A DNA stretch of 64,000 nt from Plecoglossus altivelis (GCA_036571765.1 BROE01000003.1:8987732-9051731), one strand, 5' to 3'; shown: positions 23,202 through 32,893, counted from the first letter of the stretch. Notes: generated by a model from the letters alone, not told the origin. Translations and numbers: made by a program.

Positions 23202-24512
23202 CCTTTGTTATCTCTTCCTGTTCTGGACCTGTTCTGGATCACTCCTCTTCCTGCTGCTGAACGGTGACTCAAAATCATTTCCTGCATTCCAGCAATCCCA
23301 CTCTCCTGCACATTGACAGTGACAAACATACCCTCCTGTGCCGTGTAATCATCGCCAGGGGCACCGTTGAAGTTGCCACACAGACCGCAGGTGTGGTTGG
23401 CGTGGAGTTTGGTCATGGTCACTCCGACGTTGGCTGCATTGTCAATGGTAACGGAGAAGCCAAACTCCTCGCTCCAGAGCTTGTAGAAGCCCAGCTCAGT
23501 ACCCACAAAGACAGCGTGAGATGCGTAGGGCAGGGCCAGACTGCACACAAAGATACACACAGACACAACTGTATGGCAGAAAGAATGTTGATCAGATAGA
23601 TCACAATGTGAGAGACGATTGCTCTTCAGCATACAACCCATGCACGGGTATACAAAACAACAAAACAAACTAAATCTTATTTGGAAAATCGACAGCCCTC
23701 ACACAGGCTACCTCTTCTCTCCCTGAGAGAGGCGTCCATCCACAGACAGATGCAGCTCAAAGACTTCCCCCAGAAACAGAGTCACACCAGTCCTCTTCCC
23801 CTGGGAAAAATCACCTGAGGATCACACAGCCGAACATACACGTGCATCCAAACAAACATACACGCCCACATGCAGAAACACAGAGGGACGCGCACATATA
23901 CACATTCGTGGACACGCGCAGACACACGTGCCCATGCATAGACACACACACAAACACATGCATGCACACATGCATAGATATGCACATATGTACGCATGCA
24001 TTCACGCACGATACCACACATATGGAAAAGGAAAAAGAATAAAAGGAAAAGGGTTTTTAAAATGTGAGGCATGAAAGTTTACACTAAGTTTTGCGTGTGT
24101 GTGCAGGTCATACCTAACAGAGTGAAGGAGCGATGGCGACAATCTCCTGCCAGTAGATAGCTACAGTCTCCAGGAAACTCATAGACCACGCCATCAAAGG
24201 TGTGGACATGATGACGACCAAACAGACTGCAGCGTTCAGACAGTCCAGCCACACACACTACGTACACACGCAGACACACACACACACACACACACACACA
24301 CCATGGCTTATTACTAACCATACTGGAAACTAATGCGAGCTGAGAGTCCTTCTGAGTGGCTGGCAGCTAACATAACTGTAAGCCAAGGCTCAGTTGTGCT
24401 TCTCATGAGTGTGATCTGGGCTCTTGTCTTTTGGTTCAGTTAGGAGGACACATCACTCACCAAGCAGGTGCAGGAGGACCCAGCTCTCCCTCCATCCTGC
24501 GCACCTACGAAC
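3472..24512 (-). CDS. vwf: von Willebrand factor, complete apart from an unresolved signal-peptide exon
   Basis: VWF is a secreted multimeric glycoprotein that tethers platelets or thrombocytes to collagen and carries factor VIII; it is stored in endothelial Weibel-Palade bodies. Exons 5' to 3' (minus): 24512-24461 (tentative), 24257-24114, 23814-23712, 23540-23332, 22966-22845, 22675-22456, 21620-21498, 21362-21251, 21169-21123, 20241-20105, 19772-19634, 19425-19325, 19222-19027, 18892-18677, 18557-18311, 17954-17854, 17739-17588, 17377-17274, 17185-17047, 16940-16806, 16711-16565, 16351-16211, 15999-15744, 15033-14866, 14769-14634, 14540-14231, 14069-12899, 12741-12625, 12488-12345, 11877-11734, 11608-11444, 11360-11314, 11153-10976, 10514-10267, 10022-9833, 9728-9387, 7978-7740, 7585-7483, 7138-7067, 6935-6831, 6706-6501, 6408-6259, 6159-6043, 5791-5611, 5059-4947, 4588-4490, 4412-4284, 4177-4138, 3988-3891, 3657-3472. 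All have GT/AG ends and phase is continuous from 24257 to the TAA, giving about 2829 residues (human 2813). Individual ends may be off by a base. Confidence 0.96.
4138..6935 (-). CDS. vwf: vwf C domains (von Willebrand type C modules C1-C6)
   Basis: Nine exons code tandem vWC modules, which form the flexible stem of the multimer. Cys-rich hallmarks are visible: CCDVFECACDC and TNDCGCTETTCQPDK (6706-6501), CERCTCTQQED (6408-6259), ECCGKCRRTTC (6159-6043), CCPHCYC (5791-5611), CTHCECSMDEG (5059-4947), CCGQCVPTVC (4588-4490). At the spot aligned with the human integrin alphaIIb-beta3 motif RGD, ten residues after the module's last cysteine, this protein reads LGD (about 6090). The acceptor at 5792 rather than 5788 is needed to keep phase. 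Confidence 0.92.
5060..5610 (-). other. vwf intron, nothing further seen
   Basis: About 550 bases without a recognisable exon or repeat family. Confidence 0.5.
5801..6022. repeat. (GA)n-rich microsatellite cluster with duplicated 45-50 bp unit
   Basis: Imperfect GA tracts, with the phrase GAGAGTATTGGTGT followed by (A)GATACAGAGAG occurring three times (about 5870, 5910 and 5985), so a local duplication of a GA tract and its flank. Confidence 0.8.
7067..11360 (-). CDS. vwf: vwf D4 assembly (D4N, vWD4, C8, TIL4)
   Basis: Eight exons. 11360-11314 and 11153-10976 code the D4N linker (GVCVDDEGKERK, PGESWLLEDGCHSVRC), very close to human. 10514-10267 and 10022-9833 form the vWD fold, ending GLCG. 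Exon 9728-9387 codes C8 (VFAPCHPLVPIQLF, CEVIASY-like CELISTYTQLC, WRSPHLC). Exon 7978-7740 is a TIL module (MQCPSSMEYDGC, EGCFCQGGTVLH). 7585-7483 and 7138-7067 follow with CQICMC and CCPEYEC. As in human, D4 lacks the CGLC oxidoreductase-like motif. The intron between 7979 and 9386 hosts a Tc1-type element. Confidence 0.93.
7147..7204. repeat. (CA)n microsatellite
   Basis: Uninterrupted CA run of about 29 units in a vwf intron. Confidence 0.95.
7256..7425. repeat. Possible dispersed teleost repeat behind an (ATT)n tract
   Basis: An (ATT)n tract at about 7262-7287 is followed by GAGAGAGAGGGGAGGACAAG, a CCAACCTTAACCACTGTATG segment and CCAGGCAGCTACTGGGC. This layout resembles short dispersed repeats I associate with fish genomes, but I cannot name the family. 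Confidence 0.3.
8474..9107 (+). pseudogene. Tc1-type transposase remnant
   Basis: MENSKRKRELSEDLRTKLLE opens a paired helix-turn-helix DNA-binding part (LPGRGRNRKIDERFQRRIVR, QPQTTSKEIQAV) that runs to a stop at about 8800. A second frame resumes with RPRRTPLLTQTHKKARLQSA, FWENVLRTDETKI and, after the 10-N gap, DLEQFAKEEWSKIP to a stop near 9105. The frame change, plus absence of most of the DDE catalytic core (only the first region around TDETKI is seen, and the stretch between it and LEQFAKEEW is far too short), make it inactive. Part of the loss may be the assembly gap. Confidence 0.85.
8952..8961. other. Assembly gap (10 N)
   Basis: Ten Ns inside the transposase remnant; the true length is unknown. 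Confidence 0.99.
10611..10699. mobile_element. Short inverted-repeat element (MITE-like)
   Basis: TACACCACCAGTCAAAAGTT at the left is mirrored by ACTTTTTGACTGGTAGTGTA at the right, about 89 bases overall with TA at each edge. It looks like a non-autonomous Tc1-derived MITE in a vwf intron. Confidence 0.65.
11444..12741 (-). CDS. vwf: vwf A3 domain
   Basis: A3 is the main fibrillar-collagen-binding A domain. Exons 12741-12625, 12488-12345, 11877-11734 and 11608-11444 give PMDVLFLLRGGPQNEG, ANIGQNNTQVGVVLYGQ, VVVMLVTDKSSD and VFPIGIGPDYDRTELSVL. The usual MIDAS-like start of the fold, LLDGS in human A3, reads LLRGG here, so the acidic residue and serine are lost. Human A3 binds collagen without metal, so loss of this motif need not abolish function. 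Confidence 0.93.
11950..12340. repeat. 14-bp minisatellite in vwf intron
   Basis: About 20 or more degenerate copies of ATGTGTCAGTGTAC and variants (GTGCCAGTGTAT, GTGAGTGTAC), lying immediately 3' (on the minus strand) of the A3 exon 12488-12345. Confidence 0.9.
12899..14540 (-). CDS. vwf: vwf A1 and A2 domains
   Basis: A1 binds platelet GPIb; A2 holds the shear-exposed ADAMTS13 site. Exon 14540-14231 starts A1 (CDRAMDLAFLLDGS), and exon 14069-12899 continues A1 (VQKWLFKKTVREL ... HLCTLG) then A2 (DVTFILEGSDTVGEAGF, VYPIGVGP). The A1 disulphide cysteines are both present. A Thr/Pro-rich linker (TTTTTQAP) joins A1 and A2, as in mammals. Odd points: A1 is interrupted by an intron at 14230-14070, whereas mammals encode A1 and A2 in a single large exon 28; the scissile Tyr-Met is Phe-Leu (LVFLVTENP); and the two adjacent cysteines ending human A2 are absent (LVQRVINIT). 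Confidence 0.95.
14634..17739 (-). CDS. vwf: vwf D'-D3 region (start of mature subunit)
   Basis: D'D3 binds factor VIII and forms the inter-dimer disulphides of multimers. The furin site is formed across an exon junction: PSR from 17954-17854 joins ERRSAPC from 17739-17588, giving RERR followed by Ser, the expected R-X-R-R pattern. TIL' shows CARTCQNLDLPC and CLCPPG. vWD3 runs from GEGHYVTFDGLKYSYPG (17185-17047) to VCGLCGNFDGNVNNDL (16351-16211). C8-3 (15999-15744) has CSCPSVGDCACFCDVIAAY. TIL3 (15033-14866) has CQWRYNTCGSACPITC, followed by CVEGCHADCP. Confidence 0.95.
15034..15743 (-). other. vwf intron between TIL3 and C8-3 exons
   Basis: AT-rich, 710 bases; no exon, transposon or tandem repeat recognised. 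Confidence 0.5.
16356..16395. repeat. (CA)n microsatellite
   Basis: About 19 CA units, abutting the acceptor of the vwf exon 16351-16211. Confidence 0.95.
17854..24257 (-). CDS. vwf: vwf propeptide, D1-D2 assemblies
   Basis: The propeptide acts in the Golgi to catalyse disulphide-linked multimer formation. D1 starts ERCSLFGRHHVHTFDG (24257-24114) and contains TCGLCGNFNGAPGDDY (23540-23332). D2 starts GECLVMGQSHFKTFDN (20241-20105) and contains TCGLCGNYNGNQGDDF (19222-19027). Both CGLC motifs needed for the oxidoreductase-like activity are intact. C8 and TIL modules follow each (CADEQDSVCTRSV; YDVCACSSGEECLC; CEEGCFCPTG). The exon 23814-23712 must use the upstream acceptor (GDFSQGKR) to keep frame, matching human GDFQNGKR. 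Confidence 0.94.
18927..19020. repeat. (GA)n microsatellite
   Basis: About 45 GA-type units, with a few AAA/CAG interruptions at the right end, between two vwf D2 exons. Confidence 0.95.
20242..21122 (-). other. vwf intron, about 880 bases
   Basis: Contains a poly-T/poly-G run at about 20517-20540 and no recognised exon or mobile element. Confidence 0.5.
21621..22455 (-). other. vwf intron, about 835 bases
   Basis: Unique-looking AT-rich sequence; nothing further recognised. Confidence 0.5.
24461..24512 (-). CDS. vwf: Tentative vwf signal-peptide exon, start codon unresolved
   Basis: A good donor (GTGAGT) follows a 52-base stretch whose in-phase frame reads WRESWVLLHLL and would join VCVAGLSERC, a plausible hydrophobic signal core. 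The only ATG in this exon lies in another frame and would run into a stop after splicing. An in-frame TGA lies just upstream. Either the initiator ATG comes from another upstream exon or one base is wrong in the assembly. Confidence 0.4.
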
Positions 24513-25612
24513 CTGAAACCATCACACACACACACACACACTCAGCATTATCATCAACACACAACGCACAGACTAGTTTGTCTCCTGTCACGATATCCCA
24601 CAGCACAGAAGCCATGTATTAGTCCAACCTACCTCCATATCTCATATATTCAGCTGAGCTTCTCGGTTAGTCCTGGCTGTGCGATTTGCCCCCGAAAAAA
24701 TAACATCCACAAGAAATGCCAACTTGAAAGCTGAAGTTTAAGCCCACTCAAGTTCTAAGTTCATTTTTGACTTTCTCATACGTACATTTGACCTTAAACT
24801 GAGTGACCAAAGAGGAGCTCATTCCTTGTCAGACGAACTGGGGGGGTACTGGTTTTATAGCAAAGGAAGCCCCCCTCCCCTATCTAACGACTGTGTGTGT
24901 GCGTGTGTTCGTGCGTGTGCATAATGTGTGTGTGTGCGCAGAAATGTGTCCTCCCATCGTTCTACCAGTCACCACGCCTGCCCCTCCATCGCTGATAGTG
25001 CCAATAGAGAGAGAATATTAAATCCACAGTCTGTGCCCTGTTGACGAACCCTCTCGTGCTATAGGCACCAAGACAATGCCCGGATGCACCAGTTGATCGC
25101 CCAGCTGAGTGATTAGTCTACACACACACACAACACTGCCAACCCAAACATCTTTGGCAGAAAACATGTTCACTTGGCACACATATCTCATACAAAAACA
25201 GGCCTCAAAAATGACCAGTGACTCACCACTTAAAACACAGTCTACTCTAATCGAATTGTGCTCCAGACATAACAGGTGAGCCATCCCATCAAGTTTCATG
25301 TGAAAATCTTTCACAGTTCACGATTGATGCTCAAAATCAAGAAATATCGAACCACCCTTCACAATTCATTAATTTATTTTCAGCAAGAAACTCGAATTTG
25401 ATCAAATTGTTCTGTTGGATTGATTGGGAGATTAAATTTGTCTTTCTAGGGTTTGCTCTTCCTCGCTGAAAGGGATGACGTCATGCACATTGTCTAATGT
25501 ATGGAGTCTAGCAGATCCAACAACGGTGAATTAGGCCTTTAGATACGTCTGACATGCAAATTAAAATATAGCTCACATCATTTCCCCCCCAAATTGAACG
25601 CACTTAGGTTTC

Positions 25613-25671
<59 letters not shown>

Positions 25672-25936
25672 AACGCTAAGTACTAGACAGACAGACCGAG
25701 CCACAGAGATACAGACAGAAAGCAATTGCTATGCAGCCCATGATTTTCTCGCTCGTAGTGTGGACCGCGATACACGCACCTTCATTGCAGAGCAAGAAGC
25801 GCGCAGAGGCAGGAGGAAGCGTTGCGTGTAGCGCGGAGGGAAACAGTCTTTTTACATTTTATACGAGAGGGTTTTTTTGTCCCCCTTTACCAAACAGTTT
25901 CGACCCTCATTCAGGACCCATCTCAGAAGTATTGGT
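24513..25936. promoter_or_regulatory. Divergent intergenic region between vwf and cd9
   Basis: vwf reads left and cd9 reads right from this 1.4-kb stretch, so both promoters are expected here. A short poly-purine (GAAA)n tract lies at 25612-25671. A CG-richer segment at 25760-25830 precedes the first cd9 exon. No TATA box was assigned with confidence. Confidence 0.45.
25612..25671. repeat. (GAAA)n microsatellite
   Basis: About 15 perfect GAAA units, roughly 265 bases upstream of the cd9 exon 1a start codon. Confidence 0.97.
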
Positions 25937-26090
25937 ATGGCTGCGCTGTCGGGAGGAGAGATGTGCGTCAAATATCTGATGTTCGCGTTTAATTTGATTT
26001 TCTGGGTAAGCATTGCGCGTGCAACATATTGCTATAGCAAATCTGTTGGCTACTGTAATGTCTATCATTTCAGTAACCGATATATACCAA

Positions 26091-26150
<60 letters not shown>

Positions 26151-27165
26151 GTGCGTTCGTGCGTGCGTCTACATTCTGCCGTGAAAGACACAAATGTAGG
26201 CAATAGGCTATCCCAGGTGGGACAGCGGACAGTGGCTGTTGGGGGCTATTGTTCCACCTTACAACGAAAGGTTGCGATGCAGCTATTCGTGGGGCACTGG
26301 TGTCGGTTAACGAGTAGCCTATTCATATTTATAAGTCTATATTTTAAGATCCTTATTTCACATTTCCAAATCATTGAGCGGTCGCGCAGTCTCATGCTTG
26401 GGACTAGTGGACTAATCCCCAGTGGCCGAGTGACCCAGTTCCAATGCCTACCGTAGAGTTTGTTCTCTCGGCCTTTCATTAGTTCAGACCAGGACAGGGG
26501 GGTGGGGGAGGGAGAAAGAGCGGGGATTCAAGCGGAGTACATTGTAAATAATTTCGGAGGTCTGTTCTAGGCACGTGACGTAAAGAGGCGCGTTGTCTTA
26601 ACTAAACGCATCTGATAGTATGTGTCATTTGTAACAAATAACCTCCTTGGCGTTCGTGGACGGTTTAGCCTATATTTAATGCCCGCAGGGGAGTGGCGTG
26701 CCGGGTTTGTGAACGAGCGTGTTTGAGTGGGTCTCTAATCTGAACGCCGAGCAGCTATAGATAGATCACTAATCCAGTGGCAAACAGTCGATTATAGGGC
26801 AGCCCAGAATCTAGAGGGGGGTTTGTGCGTGTACACATGAATGTACGTGCGTGCGTACGTGCATGCATGCGGGTGTTTGTGTAAATTTACAGTGACATTT
26901 ATCAGTTTCACAGCGATATCTAAGAACAGCAGGCCAAACCATCTTGATTAGATTTACCAGGCTAACCTAATTTCAGTCAATCATGCAGGATCTGTAGTCT
27001 GACCAAATCATAGTCACTCCAATCCACTCAAAACATCTTCAGTTCACCAACCCACAGAGCCATTTTAAGCAGCCCCAAGTCAACTGCTTCCATCAGGGTT
27101 AGATTATTATGATCTGCATGTCCCAACATGATCCAGTTGAGCACTATGGTTGAACTGCTCTTGCG

Positions 27166-27213
<48 letters not shown>

Positions 27214-30124
27214 CACTCCATTCACCTAGATGTGTGTTTTGGGTTCTTATTACAGCGTGTTCTACCTGTGATCAGGTGACTTTATTGAGGCGTGGCATTG
27301 TACTCTTGGAGACTTTCCTTTTCGGCTGTTATTACCACTTCCTCCTTCTCTTCTCATAGTTTTGCAATAGGAAGCAACTGTGCTACTCTACGTTTCTGTT
27401 ATCTTTCTCACACACACACGAACAGTCAAATGGTTGCTAATATGGCGATTGGTGGAGGAATCAAATGTGTGAAGTATTTAATGATTATCTTCAACGGTCT
27501 GTTCTGGGTAGGTCTGAACACTTTTTTTTCTCAGTGTGTGTGTGTTTGTGGGGAGAGGGAGTGAGAAGGAGAGAAAGAGAAACTCATGTTTTCTGTAACC
27601 AGGCCATTTCCATTCTGTGGTTAAGGAAGACATGGCTGCACTTTTGCCTTGCACTCGGTGGTACTGACTGAGCAATGTCTTGTCTGGTCTGCGACTGTGC
27701 TGTACCTTAACAATGGAAGGAAAACATACAGACTTAGGAATAGCTTAAATGCACGCACACACTCCCCCACACATACTTTCACACAATCAGTCACCCACCC
27801 TCTGTGGTGCTCTCACTTTGGGTTAATGATTTATTGGTCTGCCTAGACAGCTTGTTTAGTATACGTATGTGAGTGGTTGGGTTGGTGTGTGCGTGTGACC
27901 GTATCCGTGTGAGAATTTGTGTGTGTGCCGTGCAAGTAGGCGAGCCTATGTGTATGATTGGGTGCGTATGTGTGTGGGTGAGTGCAAGTATATATATATA
28001 TATATACATACACAACATGGGAGAAAGAGGTATAGAACGTTCCACCGTCAAGTTCATCGGGACGCGACGGTGAATGAATCGTAGCAAGAACAAATGACCA
28101 GAGCTGAGTGCCTCGCTTCTCTCTGTCCTCTCGTCCTCATCGGATCCCCCCATCCAGTTTGAAGAGAAAGAGAGGACAGCTCTCATCACAAGCCTGGCCA
28201 GTAGATCCTTACATCATCCCCTCCCCCCTCTTTTCCTGTTCCAGCCTGAGGTTGTGGGAGTTGCTAGCTGTAATCAGGCCTACTCACTGACCGACTCTAA
28301 TATACTGATATATCTAACATCTAATATATATGCGTTCAACATCAAGTTTGGGCCTAGTCCATGGACTTCCTTCGTGTCTTGTCTTACATGCTGTGTTTCT
28401 GCTCTGTGTTCGTCACGTTGCTGAGCATGTGAGGGGGGAAACAAAGCTATTTGTTATCTGGTCACCCTTATTACGATTTGAAGTCATACTATCGTCATTT
28501 CAATGCATTTCTTTCAAGGAATGCATTATATTTCTGTATTGATTTAGAGGAAGGTCAAACTTACATGGATGTCACCTTATACCCAGTGGGCTCCTCATTT
28601 CCTGTGCAGATATATAGACTAGCTATTGCCAGCTCGGAGATAAGGTAGCTAGATATTTAAGACCCGCATCTGGTATCTCAACCAATGATTAACCTGATGC
28701 CATACACAAAGGCATTCTTTACTTGTGATCGAGAGCCTGCCTTATTAGCTACACAGCCATTTATTGCTACAAATCCGTGCCTCAGGGTGAAATGCAACAG
28801 GCTATGTTTTTAATTGTCATTCTTTTGTGGTTATTACTTCTATCTTCTCTTGACGGACTAATAGATACTACATAAATACTACAAGTCCCAGAACCTCAAA
28901 CGAAGCCACACGGTGGATACCCTTAGTGGAGATCAACCTCGTTCTTTCACACGTCCTGTGAACTGCACCTGCTGTGGTGATCTAGTTAGGTTGAAGATAG
29001 TTCATCGAGCCATGCCAGTACTAAGGAACCATGCCGGTACTAAGGAACCATGCCAGTACTAAGGAACCATGCCGGTACTAAGGAACCATGCCAGTACTAA
29101 GGAACCATGCCAGTACTAAGGAACCATGCCGGTACTAAGGAACCATGCCAGTACTAAGGAACCATGTCGGTACTAAGGAACCATGCTAGTACTAAGGAAC
29201 CATGCCGGTACTAAGGAACCATGCCGGTACTAAGGAACCATGCCGGTACTCAGTACCTGAAGTAGATACTTTAACTGATTATGAAGTTGAGCCTGCCTCA
29301 AGACCTCAGTTCCAGAGGCAGTCCCTCTGTTGATGTCGTGACCCAGACCACCCAGCTGATGTTGCAGTTTAGGACCATGGCTCCTGTAGACCTGTGCGTG
29401 CTCCAGGAAGCCATATGACCAATAGGCATGTGTGTGTGTCCTCAGCTTGCAGGTACTGCTGTGCTGGCCATTGGGCTGTGGCTGAGATTTGACCCAAAGA
29501 CCAAAGGCTTGTTTGAAGGAGCAGACTCTCCCTTTGTCTTCTTCACAGGTACGGTCTGAACTTCACCCTGGGTGTGTGTATTACAATGTGTTGTTGAAAG
29601 CTAAGCTATGGAGCTATTAAACATTTAGCAAAGGGTAAATCAACTGACTGTGTGTGCATGTGTGTATGTGTTTCTAGGAGTGTATATTCTGATAGCAGCA
29701 GGAGCGTTGATGATGGTGGTCGGCTTCTTGGGATGCTGTGGAGCCATCCAGGAGTCTCCTTGCATGCTGGGGCTGGTGAGAACATGCAGTTCAAATAAAT
29801 TCATGCATTCATATTTAAACTGGGCCAGGTCTGGCCCTAGTCCTTATTGCTCCAACCAGGATCAACAAAGTCCATTCATAAACTGAGAACAAGTCAAACC
29901 GCAGTAATGGGGACATTATAAGTTCCGGAAATGTGTCAAGGCTGGTGGAGCCTGCATTCCACACACACCAACTCCAATCATTCTGAACCCAGCCGCAAAG
30001 CTGTGATCTGAGCCCACAGAAGTAAATTGCCATCTGCAGGAGTCTTTTTAATCTGTGACTGAACGTCTCAAGGCTAAAGATGGGCGTCTCTCTCTTATCC
30101 CTTGCTGCCTGTCATTATGCCCCC

Positions 30125-30167
<43 letters not shown>

Positions 30168-31963
30168 CCTCCCTCCCTCCCTCCCTCTCTCTCTTTCTGT
30201 CTTTCTCTCTAATCCTCTCGTCCTCAAACTCTCTGGGAAGTGGGACCTTTGAAAATGGGGTTAGCTGTGTTTAAATGATCATCAAATGATCTCTCTCACA
30301 TGCATACACACAAGCCCAGGTTAATATGCTGCATCTCTCCCCTAACAGTTCTTCGCCTTCCTGCTCCTCATCTTTGCCATTGAAGTCGCCGCTGGAATCT
30401 GGGGCTTCTCAAACCAAAGCAAGGTGCCGCAACTACCCCAACCCTCGAGTTGGTTTGCCTTCCACGTCCCCTGCTGTCGGCAGACTCACATCACAATCCC
30501 TCCCGTCCCCTGTGTTCTCCTGTAGGTGGTAGATGACATCACGCAGTTCTACATGGAGACATACAACAAGTACAAGACCACGCAAGAGGCCACGCTGAGA
30601 GAGACCCTGCGACTGATTCAGACTGGGGTGAGTCAAGGTCTTCACTCTCTTAGATCGGTCGACCTACAAACTGAGCTCAAGTAAACTTATCCCGAGTGGG
30701 CTGTAGAAGCTCCCATTGGACTGTCATGTTGGTAACCCTGGGAAACCCAGGTGTTAGGGAAACATGCTGCTCGTGAATTGACAGAGGGGAAACTATTGGT
30801 TTACTCTTTTGATAACAGATATCATATCAAACCATATCACTTGTGATGGTCTTCAAAGTGGTTTTAGGGTTAACTGTAGGATGGGGGCTTGCATTGTCAA
30901 GCCTAGTGAATGGTGAGGTAAATGGGAGAACAGAAGTATGAGTATTTGTGTGTGTGTGTTTCAGTTGAACTGCTGTGGTCCAACCGGCACTGTTGCAGAC
31001 TTTGCGAAGGACACCTGTCCCCCGAGAGATGGCCTTGATCAACTAATTACCAAGGTATGGAAGCGCCCTTCCACACCATCTCCTAACATGGTCACCACAG
31101 GGAACCAATTCTTGCAATCATCAGCGTAGGTTCTACAGACTTGACTAACACATCTGACTGGACATGTGGCTGGTCTGTCTTGGTCCAGACCCAGACTGTA
31201 TCTCTGCAGACCCATAATACCTCACTCATCCCCACCCCATCTGCCATCCATCCACCCTCCTATGCCATGTAGTCTGTCTAGTCTAACATCCACTGCAGAC
31301 AGGCCCTGCTCTATCAGCTCAGCAGCCACACTACAGGTTACTATGGCAACACTGCATTATTCAAGCCAGCGAAAGCTCATGGCAGTTACCCTATGTGTGT
31401 CCATATGAATGTGCATTTAATGGATTTTGTTAAGTGCTTTGCACCAACAGCGTTTGCTGAATTTGTTGACTTAACTTAATTATTATTATTATTATTATTG
31501 AACTGTCTGTGTCTTTCAGAGCTGCCCTGATGCCATTGATGAAGTGTTTGACTCCAAGCTGCACATCATCGGAGGAGTGGGTATCACTATCGGGGTTGTC
31601 ATGGTGAGCTTTTAACTGTCAATCAGGAATCATGTCCATGGCACACACTAGCAGGCAGGTAGAGCAACAGCCAAACTCATACTCCCCCTCTCCCTCTTCC
31701 TCCCTCTCTCCTCCCCTTTCTGTCTCTCTCCACCCTCGCTTCTTATTATCTGTCTCTCTTCTCCCTCCCCGCTCTCTCTGTCTTTGTCTCCTTTCTCCTC
31801 CCCACTCTCTGTCTGATCTCTTTACTCCCTCTTTGCTCTCTTCATCTCTCTCCTCCTTCCCTGCTCTCTCTCTCTCCTCCTCCCTGCTCTCCTCCAGGTG
31901 TTTGGGATGATCTTCAGCATGCTGCTCTGCTGTGCCATCAGGAAGTCTCGGGAGGTGGTCTGA
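25937..31963 (+). CDS. cd9: CD9 tetraspanin
   Basis: CD9 is a four-pass plasma-membrane organiser of tetraspanin-enriched domains, involved in adhesion and gamete fusion. Exons: 25937-26005, 29446-29548, 29678-29775, 30349-30423, 30526-30627, 30965-31054, 31520-31603, 31898-31963, all GT/AG and in phase, giving 228 residues, exactly the human length. TM1 is LMFAFNLIFWLAGTAVLAIG; TM2 YILIAAGALMMVVGFLG, followed by CCGAIQESPCMLGL; TM3 FFAFLLLIFAIEVAAGIWGF; TM4 GGVGITIGVVMVFGMIFSML. The large loop has the tetraspanin NCCG motif, DTCPP and SCPDAIDE. The tail is RKSREVV. It may be one of two teleost copies (cd9a/cd9b); which is not decidable here. A second first exon lies at 27430. Confidence 0.97.
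26093..26149. repeat. (GT)n microsatellite
   Basis: About 28 GT units in cd9 intron 1, shortly after exon 1a. Confidence 0.95.
27168..27206. repeat. (CA)n microsatellite
   Basis: About 19 CA units, 220 bases upstream of cd9 exon 1b. Confidence 0.95.
27430..27507 (+). CDS. cd9: Alternative first coding exon of cd9 (exon 1b)
   Basis: ATG at 27430 opens MVANMAIGGGIKCVKYLMII, then FNGLFW, followed by a GTAGGT donor in the same phase (0) as exon 1a. It replaces exon 1a (MAALSGGEMCVKYLMFAFNLIFW would be that exon's product in full, given here only by its parts GGEMCVKYLM and LIFW) and would give a 231-residue CD9. Both carry the conserved GG-x-x-C-V-K-Y-L-M core with palmitoylatable Cys, so this is a duplicated, mutually exclusive N-terminal exon with its own upstream region. 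An alternative ATG lies at 27442. Confidence 0.8.
27508..29445 (+). other. cd9 intron after exon 1b
   Basis: Nearly 2 kb. A (TA)n tract lies at about 27989-28005; a 19-bp minisatellite occupies 29011-29258. No other feature recognised. Confidence 0.5.
29011..29258. repeat. 19-bp minisatellite in cd9 intron 1
   Basis: Thirteen near-perfect copies of ATGCCRGTACTAAGGAACC (R = A or G), ending about 190 bases before cd9 exon 2. The only frequent variation is A/G at the sixth base. Confidence 0.97.
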
Positions 31964-32509
31964 TGACCACCCTAACGCCGCACACACCTCCCACTCTTTA
32001 TGTTGCATGATGTCATCGCTAGGGTCACATGACTCTCCCCAGCCAATGAAGACTTTACTTGTTCGGGAGGGTGGAGCCGTGCCGATGACCAGATCTGTGT
32101 TACTATGCACCGGGCCAGTGGTTGAAAGAAGGGAGCATGATTGACAGATCAGGTGATCACACTACACCAAGGCCCGCCCTCCTGATCAAGCAGGATGGTG
32201 TTGATTGGCTCAAAGAGAGCCTTAATGGCACCTGTCACCACCTCTAAATAGATTAGGTCACGATCATCCAATCTATACGAATAAATAGTATCGATGTTGT
32301 ATGATTAACACAAACTGTCCAAAACTATGACTGTCCAACGAAGATGTGTGTATAAGTGTATTAACACCAATTAACAGGTACATTTCTACTGAGATACAGA
32401 TTAGACTGGAGTCTTGGCTAAGGTCAGAACACACTCCACTTGGCCAGTGAAATTTCTCAACCAAAACGAATCAAAACAGCCTGGTGACTCGAAGCCAAGC
32501 CGATGTCAG

Positions 32510-32566
32510 GATGTGAACAGTGGTGAACAGTGGTGAACAGTGGTGAACAGTGGTGAACAGTGGCGT
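32510..32566 (+). repeat. 10-bp tandem repeat in the cd9 3' UTR
   Basis: Five copies of GGTGAACAGT in the presumed cd9 3' untranslated region, about 550 bases after the stop. Confidence 0.9.
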
Positions 32567-32893
32567 GTGGTAGAGGAGCAGCCTGGTCGCTCCAGTAGTT
32601 CCACCTTTCTTCCTTTTCTACCTCTTAACTCCTCTCCTCTCTTTCTCCTCTTTCTCTTACTGCCGATGTAAAAAAAAAAATGCCTTGAAGCCTCTTGACT
32701 CCTTTTTGTATAACTTTTGTGTTTTTTTTTGTTAAAGATTTCTAAATAACGGGTTGTAGGTTGTTAATGATGCGTTTGGTTTGGCTACGTACGCTGAATG
32801 ATGTCCACTTTTATAATGTCCTGTTCATCTCACAGTTTGGATCGATTTGTTTGTTTCACAGAAACAAGGTTGTAATGAACGTTGTAACAGCCA

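Noticed and set aside
23066..23668. 200-codon minus frame ending in Arg/Glu repeats
   Set aside because: The first part is the vwf D1 exon 23540-23332; the tail is a (GA)n tract read past the GTATGT donor.
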